DNA from: Candidatus Accumulibacter cognatus
Lineage (GTDB): Bacteria; Pseudomonadota; Gammaproteobacteria; Burkholderiales; Rhodocyclaceae
NCBI GenBank assembly: GCA_013414765.1
Contig: CP058708.1
Location: 4,521,553 to 4,585,552, forward strand
Length of the DNA stretch: 64,000 nucleotides
Direction: 5' to 3'
Below are positions 40,377-51,098 of the stretch, piece by piece (within the stretch, counting starts at the first letter, position 1; each line of letters starts with the position of its first letter). The notes beneath the pieces are model-generated. The model was not told the origin of the DNA. It searched no databases and saw only the letters and a list, made by a program, of their open reading frames with translations. A program made the position numbers and the translations under genes.

Positions 40377-41712
40377 TCAAAAGATGGGGGAGTCACACCA
40401 CATCCGAAAGCCGACATCGTCGAAGCGGGCACCAGGGTGGACGTGGTGGCGGTAGGCACAACGCGCGAAGTCACGAACGTAGATCCACGAACCGCCGCGC
40501 ACCACGCGCCGGGCGTCACCGCCTTCCGCCACCTTCTTCGGAGCATCGGACTCGTTGAGGCACCACTCCCAGACGTTGCCGGCCAGGTCCAGCACGCCCT
40601 GCGCGGATTGACCGGCCGGATGGAGACCGACCGCCGTCAGGCGACCGAGTCTGCTTTCGTAGGTGTTGGCACGCCCTTCCTGCCAGTCGCCCCACGGGTA
40701 GTCGTTCGCCGGCTCCCCGCCGCTGGCCGCCTGCTGCCACTCCCATTCGGTCGGCAAGCGTACCGGATAGCCGAGAAGTCCGCTGAGCCACCGACAATAG
40801 GCCATCGCCTCGATCCAGGTGAGCAGGGTCGCCGGCTGGTTGTCGTGCCCGCGCTGCGGCGCCGGGTCCCAGCCGAGCGGCTGGCGCACCAGGGCGTCGT
40901 AGCCGTCAGGCGCGGCGACGAAGGGCCGCCACTGGGCGACGGTGACCGGGTAGCGGGCGATGTGGAAGGGCTCGACCCGGAAACTCGGGCGACCGCACAG
41001 CCGCTTCCACAGTCCCTTGGCCTCGATTTCTAGCCTTACCTCGCCGCCGGGAATCGCGTGCCATACGATGTCCGGCACGCCGTCGGCCCGCAAGCCGACG
41101 CCGGGCCGGCGGTCACCCTCCGGCAGCATCGCCAACCGGTCGTCGATGGCCGCGCGTCGTGCCGGCGTCGTCGCCGGGTCGTCGAGCAGTGCACGCATTT
41201 CGTCTTCCGCGGTCGGGCCCAGGAAGCGGCGCGCGCCGGCACGTATCCTGGTTGCCTTCGAGCACGTCGGCAATTCGCCGCGCGGTTTTGGCGGAAGTTT
41301 CTTTGTAGGTATAGAGTTCCTCCCACTGGTCCACGAGCAGCAGCAGGCACCGGCGGTCCAGATACCTGGCCAGGATGACCTGTACGAGGTGGAGCAGGCC
41401 AACCTTGCCGCCGCCGGCCGAACCCTTCGCCAGTTCGTCAGCTTCAGTGCCGACCGCGCGGCGGGCCGGCGAGTCCTGGTCGCCGGCGAGGGGAACCCCG
41501 CTGCCGGCAAAGGCTTCACCGGCGTACTTGCGGAGCGCCTGCAACACCCAGCCGCCCAGGTGTTGTGCGGTAGTGAAGGTGCTCCTGACGCGCTCGCTCT
41601 CGATGCGCTGCTTGAACGCCTTCAGCTTGTCCTGGCGATACTCCGCCAGGTCGAGCGAGGTGCTCGAGATGAAGGCACGCGGCGGGCTGGACGGCGGCGT
41701 CATCCGTGTCAT
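40377..41712 (-). pseudogene. DUF4062 - STAND ATPase - FGE-like gene, deleted and frameshifted
   Basis: Start region (ATG 41712 or 41703): PPRAFISSTSLDLAEYRQ, the DUF4062 opening. It is followed by an ATPase piece with CLLLLVDQWEELYTYKE (Walker B); Walker A is missing. After NQDT (~41240) the frame changes, and RRFLGPTAEDEMRALLDDPA leads into an FGE/SUMF1 domain (FHIARYPVTVAQWRPFVAAP, LAGNVWEWCLNES, VVRGGSWIYVRDFARCAYRH) that ends normally at 40377. The intact parent would be a STAND signalling protein with an FGE-type effector or sensor. The FGE part alone remains open for ~240 codons. Confidence 0.7.
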
Positions 41713-41962
41713 CCGGTAGTGGGTAGTTGATGGTGACTCCGATGATGCCACGCCGGCGCCCGCGCAGGATGGACCATTGTGGAAAAATGCGTCACCATCG
41801 CCCGCTCGTGGCGGGTAGGTGGAACGCCGCCAGGTGCTTGCACCGCGTCGCTTCCCATGCCGGCCCGTCATTCGCCTGCGCCAAGGGCATGCGTTCGGGC
41901 GCGAGCGCCGCCGCTCCGCTCGGTGGGCAAGGGCAACGCATCAGTAACAGGAGGAGTCGGGA

Positions 41963-42640
41963 ATGGGACCTCGGATTTTGGCGATTACCCCGGAAATCAG
42001 CCAGGTCGGCGGGCCGGGCCTGACGCACGGCAACGATGCGGCGGTCTACCTCGTCCACTTCGGCGAGCTTGCGGCGCTGGTCGACGCCGGTTGTGGCCGG
42101 GCGACCGATCGGCTGCTGCAGAACATCGAAGCGGCCGGCGTCGTGCCGGAGCAGATCCGGCACCTGCTGCTCACCCATTGCCACTACGACCACAGCGGCG
42201 GTGCCGCCGGCCTGCGGCGGCGCTTCGGCTGGCCGGTGGCGCTGCATGCGCTCGAGGCGCCGTATCTGGAAAGCGGCGACGATCGGGTGAGCGCCGCCGC
42301 GTGGTACGGCGAACATCTCGCAGCCTGCCCGGTCGATGTCCGGCTCGCCGACGGCGAGCGCTTTTTTCTTGGCCAGCGATCGCTTCAGGCGCTCCACCTG
42401 CCGGGGCACTCGCCCGGCTCGGTTGCCTATCTGGTCGAATCGGACGGTCGGCGAGTCGTTTTCGCCCAGGACGTGCATGGACCTCTGCACCCGGACCTGT
42501 TGTCCAAACGAAGCGACTATCAGGCGTCGCTGCGCAAGCTCCTGGCGCTGCAGGCCGACATCCTCTGCGAGGGGCACTACGGGGTCTTCGTCGGACGAGC
42601 GGCGGTCGCCGCTTTCATCGAGCGCTTTGTCGAAGACTGA
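41963..42640 (+). CDS. MBL-fold metallo-hydrolase
   Basis: Protein of 225 aa with the metallo-beta-lactamase zinc motif LLLTHCHYDHSGGAAG (HxHxDH), later His in LHLPGHSPGSVAYLV, Asp in VVFAQDVHGPLHPD and His in EGHYGVF. Both zinc sites appear complete. Related enzymes include glyoxalase II and lactonases; the substrate cannot be told. AGGAGG precedes the ATG. fumC begins ~100 bp downstream on the same strand. Confidence 0.88.
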   Translation: MGPRILAITPEISQVGGPGLTHGNDAAVYLVHFGELAALVDAGCGRATDRLLQNIEAAGVVPEQIRHLLLTHCHYDHSGGAAGLRRRFGWPVALHALEAPYLESGDDRVSAAAWYGEHLAACPVDVRLADGERFFLGQRSLQALHLPGHSPGSVAYLVESDGRRVVFAQDVHGPLHPDLLSKRSDYQASLRKLLALQADILCEGHYGVFVGRAAVAAFIERFVED

Positions 42641-42743
42641 CTGCTCCGCGGTCGGGAAGGCGTCGGCGGTTTTACCGAAACATGGATAGGAGAACGGGCA
42701 TGAACACTGACGGAAGACGGGCTTTCCCGGCCGGCGGCGGACG

Positions 42744-44127
<1,384 letters not shown>

Positions 44128-44150
<23 letters not shown>

Positions 44151-44462
44151 CTCGCCGATCAGCTGTGCTTGCCGGGGCTGCATACCTGAATGCCGTTTTA
44201 AGCCGATCACCCGTTTCCGCGATGTCGCCGATGACGACTCGCTGAAACAGTCGTGTCACCGGCTGCCATTTCGAACAGGGCAGATCGAGCCGGGTGTTCA
44301 TGTCGGGCTCGAAACGCCCATACGGGTTGACGTGCACCCAGCTCCGCGGCGTAAGGGCGGCGTTGTCGCGCGGCGTCATCTTGTCCAGCCAGTGCGGCTG
44401 CGCCAACACCTTCTGGATAAACAGATTCTTGATGAAACTTTGCGCGTCACCGACCACCACAA
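44128..44462 (-). other. Unidentified inserted fragment interrupting the GNAT toxin gene
   Basis: The minus strand here reads DAQSFIKNLFIQKVLAQPHW, LDKMTPRDNAALTPRSWVHV and NPYGRFEPDMNTRLDL in a frame different from the toxin. The piece has the look of the end of a transposase or other mobile-element protein (HVNPYGRFELDM-like tail), but I cannot name the family. It overlaps the end of fumC on the other strand for the last ~20 bp. Confidence 0.4.
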
Positions 44463-44660
44463 GACGCCGGCAGCCATCGCGTAATAGCCGTGGATGCGAA
44501 GGCCTTGATCGGTGACCAAGAACGTGCGGCTGGCGCCGGTCAACTGGTTGGCCATGACCCGTCGTTTGAGCCACTCATCGAGCACACCTTCGCCGCACTC
44601 GAATTCATCCGTGCGGTGCGCCGCCATCAGTGGCTCCGGCGCGCCGAGTTGAAGGTTCAT
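44463..44660 (-). pseudogene. GNAT-type toxin (TacT-like), 3' truncated
   Basis: The start at 44660 overlaps the antitoxin stop. It encodes FECGEGVLDEWLKRRVMANQ, LTGASRTFLVTDQGLRIHGY and YAMAAG, the N-terminal half of TacT-like acetyltransferases that acetylate aminoacyl-tRNA. After ~66 residues the acetyl-CoA binding loop and remaining fold are replaced by unrelated sequence, so the toxin is dead while the antitoxin gene is intact. Confidence 0.75.
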
Positions 44661-44935
44661 GCCTGGTTGGCTGCTGCTTCCCAAGGCGCCCTGACGGCCA
44701 TCAGGCGCTCAAGTCCCGGATTGTGGGCGGGTGGTGCGTCGAGCATAGCGGTGAACTGTCGGAACTTGTCGGCGTCCAGATTGAAGAAAAGCTGGTCGAG
44801 CACCACCGATTGAGCTCTGTCGCAGGCGGCTTCGAGCATGAAGTCGAACCGGTTCTTGCCCAATAGGCGGGCCGCGTGATCAATCAAGTCGCGCTGCTCG
44901 GGAAGTGCACGCAGGTTGATGGCGGCAGCACGCAT
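44657..44935 (-). CDS. DUF1778/TacA-type antitoxin
   Basis: Protein of 92 aa from ATG 44935, chosen because AAGGAGG lies 5 nt upstream. The ribbon-helix-helix start (INLRALPEQRDLIDHAARLL) and the region NRFDFMLEAACDRAQSVVLD, QLFFNLDADKFRQFTAMLDA are diagnostic of DUF1778 antitoxins. The C-terminal helix would wrap around the GNAT toxin. It overlaps the broken toxin gene by 4 bp and appears complete. Confidence 0.88.
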   Translation of the reverse strand: MRAAAINLRALPEQRDLIDHAARLLGKNRFDFMLEAACDRAQSVVLDQLFFNLDADKFRQFTAMLDAPPAHNPGLERLMAVRAPWEAAANQA

Positions 44936-45257
44936 GCGATCCTCCTTGGGCATCTACACAAAGAACACCTCCATCGTAGGTCGTGTGTAGCTGTCGTCAA
45001 TACGCAGCCTTGTCCAGGCCACCAAGGAAATGAACCCGCAACGCATCGGGAGGTTGTCTTATGCCGGAGTTTTGGGTACATTCGCGCCCTTGCGTTGCAG
45101 GGATTGGCAACGCTGATCCTGGTCCGTGATCCTGCGGCCATTGTGCTGCGCTACGGCTGCTGACTCATTGCTCCGCCGAGAGAGAGCGTCAACTGGAAAC
45201 CATCGAAACCGCCTCTCGCCGGGCTCTTCCGCAGAAGCACATGCCGCGACGACCGGC
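44936..45257. other. Upstream region of the GT39 gene, no supported gene
   Basis: 322 bp between the divergent TacA-type antitoxin and the GT39 gene. It must hold promoters in both directions. The GT39 frame is open back to 45126, but the first ~44 codons lack membrane character or conservation. No palindrome or clear -35/-10 pair was found. Confidence 0.45.
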
Positions 45258-47171
45258 ATGAGCTTGTTCGCTGCACCCGCTAACATCGACCGCGCGCCCG
45301 TGCGGAGCTGGTGCCTGGCCGCCATTGCCGCCGCGCTCGCCGATGTCCTGATTTTCGTGATCCTGGATCGTGCCGGCCTGTCGCTCGAGCCTGCGCAGGC
45401 GCTGGCCTTTGCCGCCGCGCTGTTAGCCGCGCTCGGCGTGTTGCAGAACTTCGCCTGCGAGCATCGCTGGACGACGCTGTGCTTTGTCGTCGCACTCGCC
45501 TATCCGCTGCGCGCCGGCGTGCTCTCGCTGTTGGCGGCGCAGGGGTCGCCTCTCGTCGCGATCGTGCCAGCGGCGCTGGCGGGTGCGCTGACCCTGCTGC
45601 TCGGCGGCAGGGTGATTGCTGCGGGGACGCGCCGCCAGGATTTCGCGATTGCGGTGCCGCTGGCGGTCATCTATCTGCTGGTGCTGCGCCTGGTCTACCT
45701 CGGGCAGATCGAGCTGGCTCCGCAGGAGGCGTACTACTGGAACTATGCGCAGCATCTCGACATCGGCTATCTCGACCATCCGCCGCTGGTCGCCTGGCTG
45801 ATCGCCGCCACTTTTGCCCTTGGCGATGGCGAGTTTTTCGTGCGCCTGCCGGCAGTGTTCTCCTGGGCGGTGATGCTCGCTTTCGCGATTGCCTACGCGC
45901 AGGACATGGCGGGGCGCGGCAACGCCCTGCGTACCGCCCTGCTGGCCGCGACGCTGCCGTTCTGCTTCGGCATCGGGGTGATGGTCACGCCCGATGCTCC
46001 CCTCGCCGCCGCCTGGGCGGCCGCGCTGTTTTTCCTGCAGCGCGCACTGCTCGGCGAAAGCAGGGTGGCCTGGCTCGGCGCCGGGCTGGCGATCGGCATC
46101 GGCATGCTCGCCAAGTACTCGATGGTGCTGGTGCCGGCAGCCGCTTTCGTGTTCATGCTCGTCGATGCACGTTCGCGCCGCAGCCTGCTGTCGGTCTGGG
46201 CCTGGGGGGGCGTGCTCATCGCGCTGCTGGTGTTCTCGCCGGTCATCGTCTGGAACCTCCAGCACGACTGGGCGTCGTTCGCCTTTCAAGGTTCACGACG
46301 ACTGGCGGCGCGGGCACCACAGTTCAGCCTGCCAGAGTTCCTGGCTGCTGCGCTCCTGCTGCTGACGCCGCTTGGCGTGCTGGCCCTGTGGCGGCTGTGG
46401 CGACCGCGCGGCGACATGAGTGCCACTTTCCAGGCGACGCCGGCCAACGACCAGCGGAACTTGCTGACCGGACGGCGACGCCTGTTCATGCTGGTCTTCA
46501 CTCTGCTGCCGCTGCTCGTCTTCGCGGTATCGAGCCTGCGCGCGGAGACCAAGTTTCACTGGACCGGGCCGATCTGGCTGGCGATCCTGCCGGTGCTCGC
46601 GGCGACGATGACCCGGCCGGGACTCGGCGAAGGCAGGCTCGATCGCCTGCTCGCCCGCGGCTGGGTACCACTGCTGCAGGCGCTGATGCTGGTCTACGCC
46701 TACGGCCTGTTCTACTACCCGGTCTGGGGGCTGGCCGGCCTGCGCGCTCACCACGACTATCTGGAAATGGGTTGGCGCGACCTGCGCCGACAGGTGCAGG
46801 GGATCGAGGAAGCGGTACTCCTTGAAACCGGCCGCCGTCCCGCCGTCGTCGGTCTCGACAGGCACAATACCGCCGACGAAATGGCCTTTTACGATCCGCG
46901 TGGAGACGGTGCCCGCGACACCGCCAGCCGGCACCTCTTCTTCAATGAAAACGCCGTGATGTACGAATTCTGGTTTCCGCGTTCGGCATTTGCCGGGCGC
47001 GATCTGATCGCGGTCTCGGGCTGGCGCGGCAACCTCGAAGATCCGCGTCTGCTCGCCACGGCCACGCGCCTCGGCCCGGTGCAGGCGCTTACTGCCAGGA
47101 AAGGCGGCGTCGCGGTCGCCACTTACCATGCGCGGGTGGTCTATGGCTATCGCCCGGCGCCGCTGCCATGA
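45258..47171 (+). CDS. Glycosyltransferase family 39 (ArnT/PMT-like) membrane protein
   Basis: Protein of ~637 aa with about 12 membrane helices. Family 39 motifs: QIELAPQEAYYWNYAQHLDI followed by GYLDHPPLVAWLIA (acidic catalytic residue in the first periplasmic loop) and LAKYSMVLVPAAAF. Such enzymes transfer a sugar from a lipid-phosphate carrier to a periplasmic acceptor, for example lipid A or protein. Start at 45258 chosen because the first helix follows; the frame is open further upstream. It overlaps the GT9 gene by 4 bp, and GtrA follows, suggesting one envelope-glycan operon. Confidence 0.87.
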   Translation: MSLFAAPANIDRAPVRSWCLAAIAAALADVLIFVILDRAGLSLEPAQALAFAAALLAALGVLQNFACEHRWTTLCFVVALAYPLRAGVLSLLAAQGSPLVAIVPAALAGALTLLLGGRVIAAGTRRQDFAIAVPLAVIYLLVLRLVYLGQIELAPQEAYYWNYAQHLDIGYLDHPPLVAWLIAATFALGDGEFFVRLPAVFSWAVMLAFAIAYAQDMAGRGNALRTALLAATLPFCFGIGVMVTPDAPLAAAWAAALFFLQRALLGESRVAWLGAGLAIGIGMLAKYSMVLVPAAAFVFMLVDARSRRSLLSVWAWGGVLIALLVFSPVIVWNLQHDWASFAFQGSRRLAARAPQFSLPEFLAAALLLLTPLGVLALWRLWRPRGDMSATFQATPANDQRNLLTGRRRLFMLVFTLLPLLVFAVSSLRAETKFHWTGPIWLAILPVLAATMTRPGLGEGRLDRLLARGWVPLLQALMLVYAYGLFYYPVWGLAGLRAHHDYLEMGWRDLRRQVQGIEEAVLLETGRRPAVVGLDRHNTADEMAFYDPRGDGARDTASRHLFFNENAVMYEFWFPRSAFAGRDLIAVSGWRGNLEDPRLLATATRLGPVQALTARKGGVAVATYHARVVYGYRPAPLP

Positions 47172-48418
47172 TGAACATCAAGCTTCAGCGTGCCATCGAT
47201 CGCTATCTCGGCGTGCCGCTGTGCGCGTTCGCGTCGCTGCTCGAACGGCTGCGCGCGTGGCGTGCCGTGCCGCAACGACCCGTATCGCCACCGCGGCGCG
47301 TCGTCGTGATCCTGCTCTCCGAAATGGGTAGCCTGGTCCTCGCACAACCGATGTTCGCGCTGCTGCGCACACGTTACCCGGCAGCTTCGCTGCATGTCCT
47401 GCTGTTCGGCAAGAATCGCGAGGTTCTCGATCTGATGGCCAGCGTCCCGCCGGAGAACGTCATCGCCATCGACGACCGCTCGCTGGGTGGGCTGCTGCGC
47501 ACACTTCTCGCCGCGATCCGCAGCTTGCGCCAGTTGCAACCGGATGCGGTGCTCGACTGCGAACTCTTCGCACGCATCAGCAGTCTGCTGTCGTGGCTGT
47601 CCGGAGCGCCGCTGCGGGTCGGTTTTCACCGTCACACGCAGGAAGGGCTGTACCGCGGTTCGTTCATCAACCGGCCGGTGCTCTACAACCCGTATCGCCA
47701 CCTGTCGCTGCAGTTCCTGACGCTGGCGCGGGCGATCGAGTCGCAGACCCATCCGCTCGACAAGGAGAGCCTCGACGAGGGCCCGCTGCCCTTGCCGGCG
47801 CTGTTGCCAGCATTCCGGACGGGCGAGGTCGAAGCCTTCGGAACGCGCTTTTGCGAAGACTTTCCGCGCATCGCGGAACGCCGGCTGGCGCTGCTCTATC
47901 CGAGCGGCGGCATCCTGCCGATCCGCGCCTGGCCGGTGGCGAACTGGCGGCAGGTGGCCAGCGGTCTGCTCGCCGAGGGCTACGCCGTGGCGATCATCGG
48001 CCTGCCCGCCGACAAGGCGCTCGGTCGGGCGCTCGCCGAAGCGGTCGCGCATCCCGACTGCATCGACCTCACGGGGTACACGAAATCGGTGCGCGAACTC
48101 GTCGCGCTGCTCGGGATCGCCGCGTTGCTGGTCACCAACGACGGCGGGCCGGCGCAGTTTTCTTCGCTGACCGGGGTGCCGACGGTGGCCTTGTTTGGCC
48201 CCGAGACACCGCTGCTCTACGGCCCGCTCGGCGAACACGCGCGCTGCCTGCACCTCGCACTTCCCTGCTCGCCCTGCCTGACTGCGTACAACCATCGCAA
48301 CTCGCCCTGCGACGGAGACAACCAGTGCCTGCAGCGGATTGCGCCGGCGCAGGTGCTCGCCGAAGCACGCATCGTCGTCACCCGTGCCCATCCGCCGGCC
48401 GACAGGGATGCGGCATGA
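47168..48418 (+). CDS. Glycosyltransferase family 9 (heptosyltransferase-like)
   Basis: Protein of 416 aa with two Rossmann domains. The N-terminal RVVVILLSEMGSLVLAQPMF and the C-terminal LLVTNDGGPAQFSSLTGVPT, VALFGPETPLLYGPL match ADP-heptose:LPS heptosyltransferases. A Cys-rich tail (LPCSPCLTAYNHRNSPCDGD) is typical of the group. It probably adds a sugar to lipopolysaccharide core or a related glycan. Overlaps both neighbours by 4 bp (ATGA), so translation of the three genes is coupled. Confidence 0.88.
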   Translation: MMNIKLQRAIDRYLGVPLCAFASLLERLRAWRAVPQRPVSPPRRVVVILLSEMGSLVLAQPMFALLRTRYPAASLHVLLFGKNREVLDLMASVPPENVIAIDDRSLGGLLRTLLAAIRSLRQLQPDAVLDCELFARISSLLSWLSGAPLRVGFHRHTQEGLYRGSFINRPVLYNPYRHLSLQFLTLARAIESQTHPLDKESLDEGPLPLPALLPAFRTGEVEAFGTRFCEDFPRIAERRLALLYPSGGILPIRAWPVANWRQVASGLLAEGYAVAIIGLPADKALGRALAEAVAHPDCIDLTGYTKSVRELVALLGIAALLVTNDGGPAQFSSLTGVPTVALFGPETPLLYGPLGEHARCLHLALPCSPCLTAYNHRNSPCDGDNQCLQRIAPAQVLAEARIVVTRAHPPADRDAA

Positions 48419-48936
48419 CGTGCTGCGAGAGGCTCCGGCAACTGCCGCTGCTGGGCCGTCTGTTGCGTCACCGATTCATCAAGTTCGGGATCGTCGGCGC
48501 GTCCGGAACGCTGGTCAATGTGGCCGTCCTCTACCTCGCACAGGAAACCCTGTTGGTGGCCATCACGCCGCCATCGCTGCGCCTCAACCTGTCGCTCGCG
48601 GTCGCGATCTTCTTCGCCACGATCAACAACTTCCTGCTCAACCGCGCCTGGACCTGGCTCGATCGGCGGCCGCATGTGCACACCCCGATCCTCCTGCAGT
48701 TCGGCCAATACACGATCGCCTGCTGGCTGGGCATCGCACTGCAGTTCGCGCTGACACACGCCTTCACCAGTCACCTGCATTATCTGCTGGCGAACGTGCT
48801 GGCGATCATCATCGCCAGCATCGCCAACTTCGTCCTCAATGATCACTGGACCTTCGGCCGCCTGCGCCTGCTGATCCGCCGCTGGCGTCGCCAGCACCCG
48901 CAGCATGGCGATTCGCTCGGGCCGCCACGACGATGA
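48415..48936 (+). CDS. GtrA-family membrane protein
   Basis: Protein of 173 aa with four membrane helices and the GtrA pattern: FIKFGIVGASGTLVNVAVLY, FFATINNFLLNRAWTW, FVLNDHWTF. GtrA proteins are proposed to flip polyprenyl-linked sugars across the inner membrane. That fits the preceding GT39 gene, which needs such a periplasmic donor. Starts inside the end of the GT9 gene (ATGA). Confidence 0.9.
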   Translation: MTCCERLRQLPLLGRLLRHRFIKFGIVGASGTLVNVAVLYLAQETLLVAITPPSLRLNLSLAVAIFFATINNFLLNRAWTWLDRRPHVHTPILLQFGQYTIACWLGIALQFALTHAFTSHLHYLLANVLAIIIASIANFVLNDHWTFGRLRLLIRRWRRQHPQHGDSLGPPRR

Positions 48937-48978
48937 AGAAGCTCTTTTCATCGACCAAGCCCAGTTGCTCCGCACGCT

Positions 48979-49623
48979 TCAGTCGTTGCGGCGGCCGCCG
49001 GCGATGGCGCGCAGGAACTCGTTGCGCAACTGCGGCGAGTGTTCGAACTCGCCGCTGAACGACTGGGTGATCACCCGTTCGTCACCACGCCGGTCTTCGC
49101 CGAGCAGCAGGCACAACTGCTCGGCCTCGACCACGCAGGCCGCTCCGCGCGCCTGGCCGTGCTGCATCAGCGCGTCGGCAATATCGCGGGTCATCCATTC
49201 CTGATAGGTGAAGCGATGACCAATCGCGTCGACCAGGCGGGCGATGCGACCGAAGCCGTGCAGGCGACCGCCGGGCAGATAGGCGACGTGCGCGACGCCG
49301 CGAAAAGGCACCAGGTGGTGCGGGCAGACGCCATGCACGGCGATGCCGCGCACCACTACCAGATCGCTGCGCTGATCGGCAAAGCCATCGCCGAGCGCGG
49401 TCGCCGGGTCGAGGTCGTAACCCCCAAGCAGGCGGCGCTGCCAGAGTTCGCAGACGCGCTGCGGGGTTCGCCCGATGTGCGCGGTATCCGGCGCAATCCC
49501 GCAGGCGGCCAGCAGATCGCCGACCGCGCGCTCGAAAGCGGCCGGGTCGAAGGCATGCTGGCGTGGAATGCCGATCTCGTTTGTGGATGCGGGCGCTGGG
49601 TCGGGGTGGCTGCAGTCGGACAT
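48979..49623 (-). CDS. folE: GTP cyclohydrolase I family protein (divergent FolE)
   Basis: Protein of 214 aa with the FolE fold: GVCPHHLVPFRGVAHVAYLP (zinc Cys and His; Glu of the usual CEHH is Pro), GRIARLVDAIGHRFTYQEWM and CVVEAEQLCLLLGEDRRGDE, where the second zinc Cys is kept but the usual His before it is Gln. FolE makes dihydroneopterin triphosphate for folate. The changes place it in a divergent paralog group and make the exact product uncertain. Convergent with gtrA. Confidence 0.82.
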   Translation of the reverse strand: MSDCSHPDPAPASTNEIGIPRQHAFDPAAFERAVGDLLAACGIAPDTAHIGRTPQRVCELWQRRLLGGYDLDPATALGDGFADQRSDLVVVRGIAVHGVCPHHLVPFRGVAHVAYLPGGRLHGFGRIARLVDAIGHRFTYQEWMTRDIADALMQHGQARGAACVVEAEQLCLLLGEDRRGDERVITQSFSGEFEHSPQLRNEFLRAIAGGRRND

Positions 49624-49789
49624 GGCTTGCTTCCTTTTGGCATGGCGGGCAGGGGGATGATACACGCGTGATTTCGTTTGACGCAGCAGGCCATCCAGGC
49701 GGTTGATGAGCGATAATGCCGGGCTTGGGATATTTTCGCGATTGCCGGTGCTGGCGCTGGCGTCGCTGCTTCGGTTGGGAAGGACCGGC

Positions 49790-51034
49790 ATGAAGAGCGT
49801 TGATGATTTCCGTCTGCAGTTCGGCAAGAAGGAACTGGTACCGATCGTGATCGGCGGCATGGGCGTCGATATTTCGACCGCCGAACTGGCGCTCGAGGCC
49901 GCCCGACTCGGCGGCGTCGGACATATTTCCGATGCCATGGTCAATACCGTTGCCGATCGGCGGTTCAACGCCAAGTTCGTCAAGGACAAGCTCCGGCAGT
50001 ACAAATTCAACGTCGCCAATACCGACAAGTCGATGGTTCGTTTCGATCTCGGGCAGCTCGCCGAGGCCACCCAGATGCACGTCGGCAGAACCATGGAAGC
50101 CAAGCGAGGCGAGGGCCTGATTTTCGTCAACTGCATGGAGAAGCTGACCATGAACGCCCCGCGCGAGACACTGCGCGTGCGCATGGCCGCAGCGCTCGAC
50201 GCCGGCGTCGACGGTATCACGCTGGCGGCCGGCCTGCACCTCGGTTCCTTCGCGCTGATCGAGGATCATCCGCGTTTCCGCGATGCCAAGCTCGGGATCA
50301 TCGTTTCCTCTCTGCGCGCGTTGCAGTTGTTCCTGCGCAAGACCGCCCGCTGCCGGCGATTGCCCGACTACGTGGTGGTCGAAGGACCGCTGGCCGGAGG
50401 ACACCTGGGTTTCGGCATGGACTGGGCAAATTACGATCTGGCAACGATCTTCGCCGAGATTCATCGCTATCTGCAGGACGAGCAGCTCGATATTCCCCTG
50501 ATTCCGGCGGGCGGGATCTTTACCGGTAGCGATGCCGTGTCGTTTCTCGAAAGCGGTGCAGCCGCAGTCCAGGTGGCGACGCGCTTTACCGTGTCGAAGG
50601 AGTGCGGCTTGCCGGAGGACGTCAAGCAGCGTTATTTCGAAGCCAGCGAAGATCAGATCGAGGTCAACCAGATATCCCCGACCGGCTACCCGATGCGCAT
50701 GTTGAGCAACAGTCCGGCGATTGGCGACGGGATTCGGCCCAATTGTGAGGCCTACGGCTATCTTCTCGACAGTACCGGCAATTGTTCCTACATCAGTGCG
50801 TACAACCGGGAGGTGGAAGCGAATCCCGGCGTCAAGAAGATTGTGGTCCGCGACAAGACCTGTCTGTGTACGCAAATGCGCAACTTCGATTGCTGGACCT
50901 GTGGCCATTATGCGTACCGCCTCAAGGACACCTCCAGGCGCTTGCCGGATGGCAGCTATCAGTTGCTGAGCGCGGAGCATATCTTCCGCGATTATCAGTT
51001 CAGTACCGACGGCAAGATCGCGGTGCCGGCATAG
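49790..51034 (+). CDS. Nitronate monooxygenase/2-nitropropane dioxygenase-family FMN protein
   Basis: Protein of 414 aa from ATG 49790 (AAGGA upstream; an upstream ATG at 49703 gives an unconserved leader). TIM-barrel FMN enzyme: VPIVIGGMGVDISTAELALE, VVVEGPLAGGHLGFGMDW, IPAGGIFTGSDAVSF and AAAVQVATRF form the FMN-binding site. A four-Cys cluster near the C-terminus (CLCTQMRNFDCWTCGHY) could hold a metal. Such proteins include nitronate monooxygenases and PfaD-like enoyl reductases; the substrate is unknown. Confidence 0.85.
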   Translation: MKSVDDFRLQFGKKELVPIVIGGMGVDISTAELALEAARLGGVGHISDAMVNTVADRRFNAKFVKDKLRQYKFNVANTDKSMVRFDLGQLAEATQMHVGRTMEAKRGEGLIFVNCMEKLTMNAPRETLRVRMAAALDAGVDGITLAAGLHLGSFALIEDHPRFRDAKLGIIVSSLRALQLFLRKTARCRRLPDYVVVEGPLAGGHLGFGMDWANYDLATIFAEIHRYLQDEQLDIPLIPAGGIFTGSDAVSFLESGAAAVQVATRFTVSKECGLPEDVKQRYFEASEDQIEVNQISPTGYPMRMLSNSPAIGDGIRPNCEAYGYLLDSTGNCSYISAYNREVEANPGVKKIVVRDKTCLCTQMRNFDCWTCGHYAYRLKDTSRRLPDGSYQLLSAEHIFRDYQFSTDGKIAVPA

Positions 51035-51098
51035 TGCGCGTGCCGCCGGGCGTTGCCACCCCAGTGACCGCCGCCACGACCACGCAGGGTTCTGGCCG

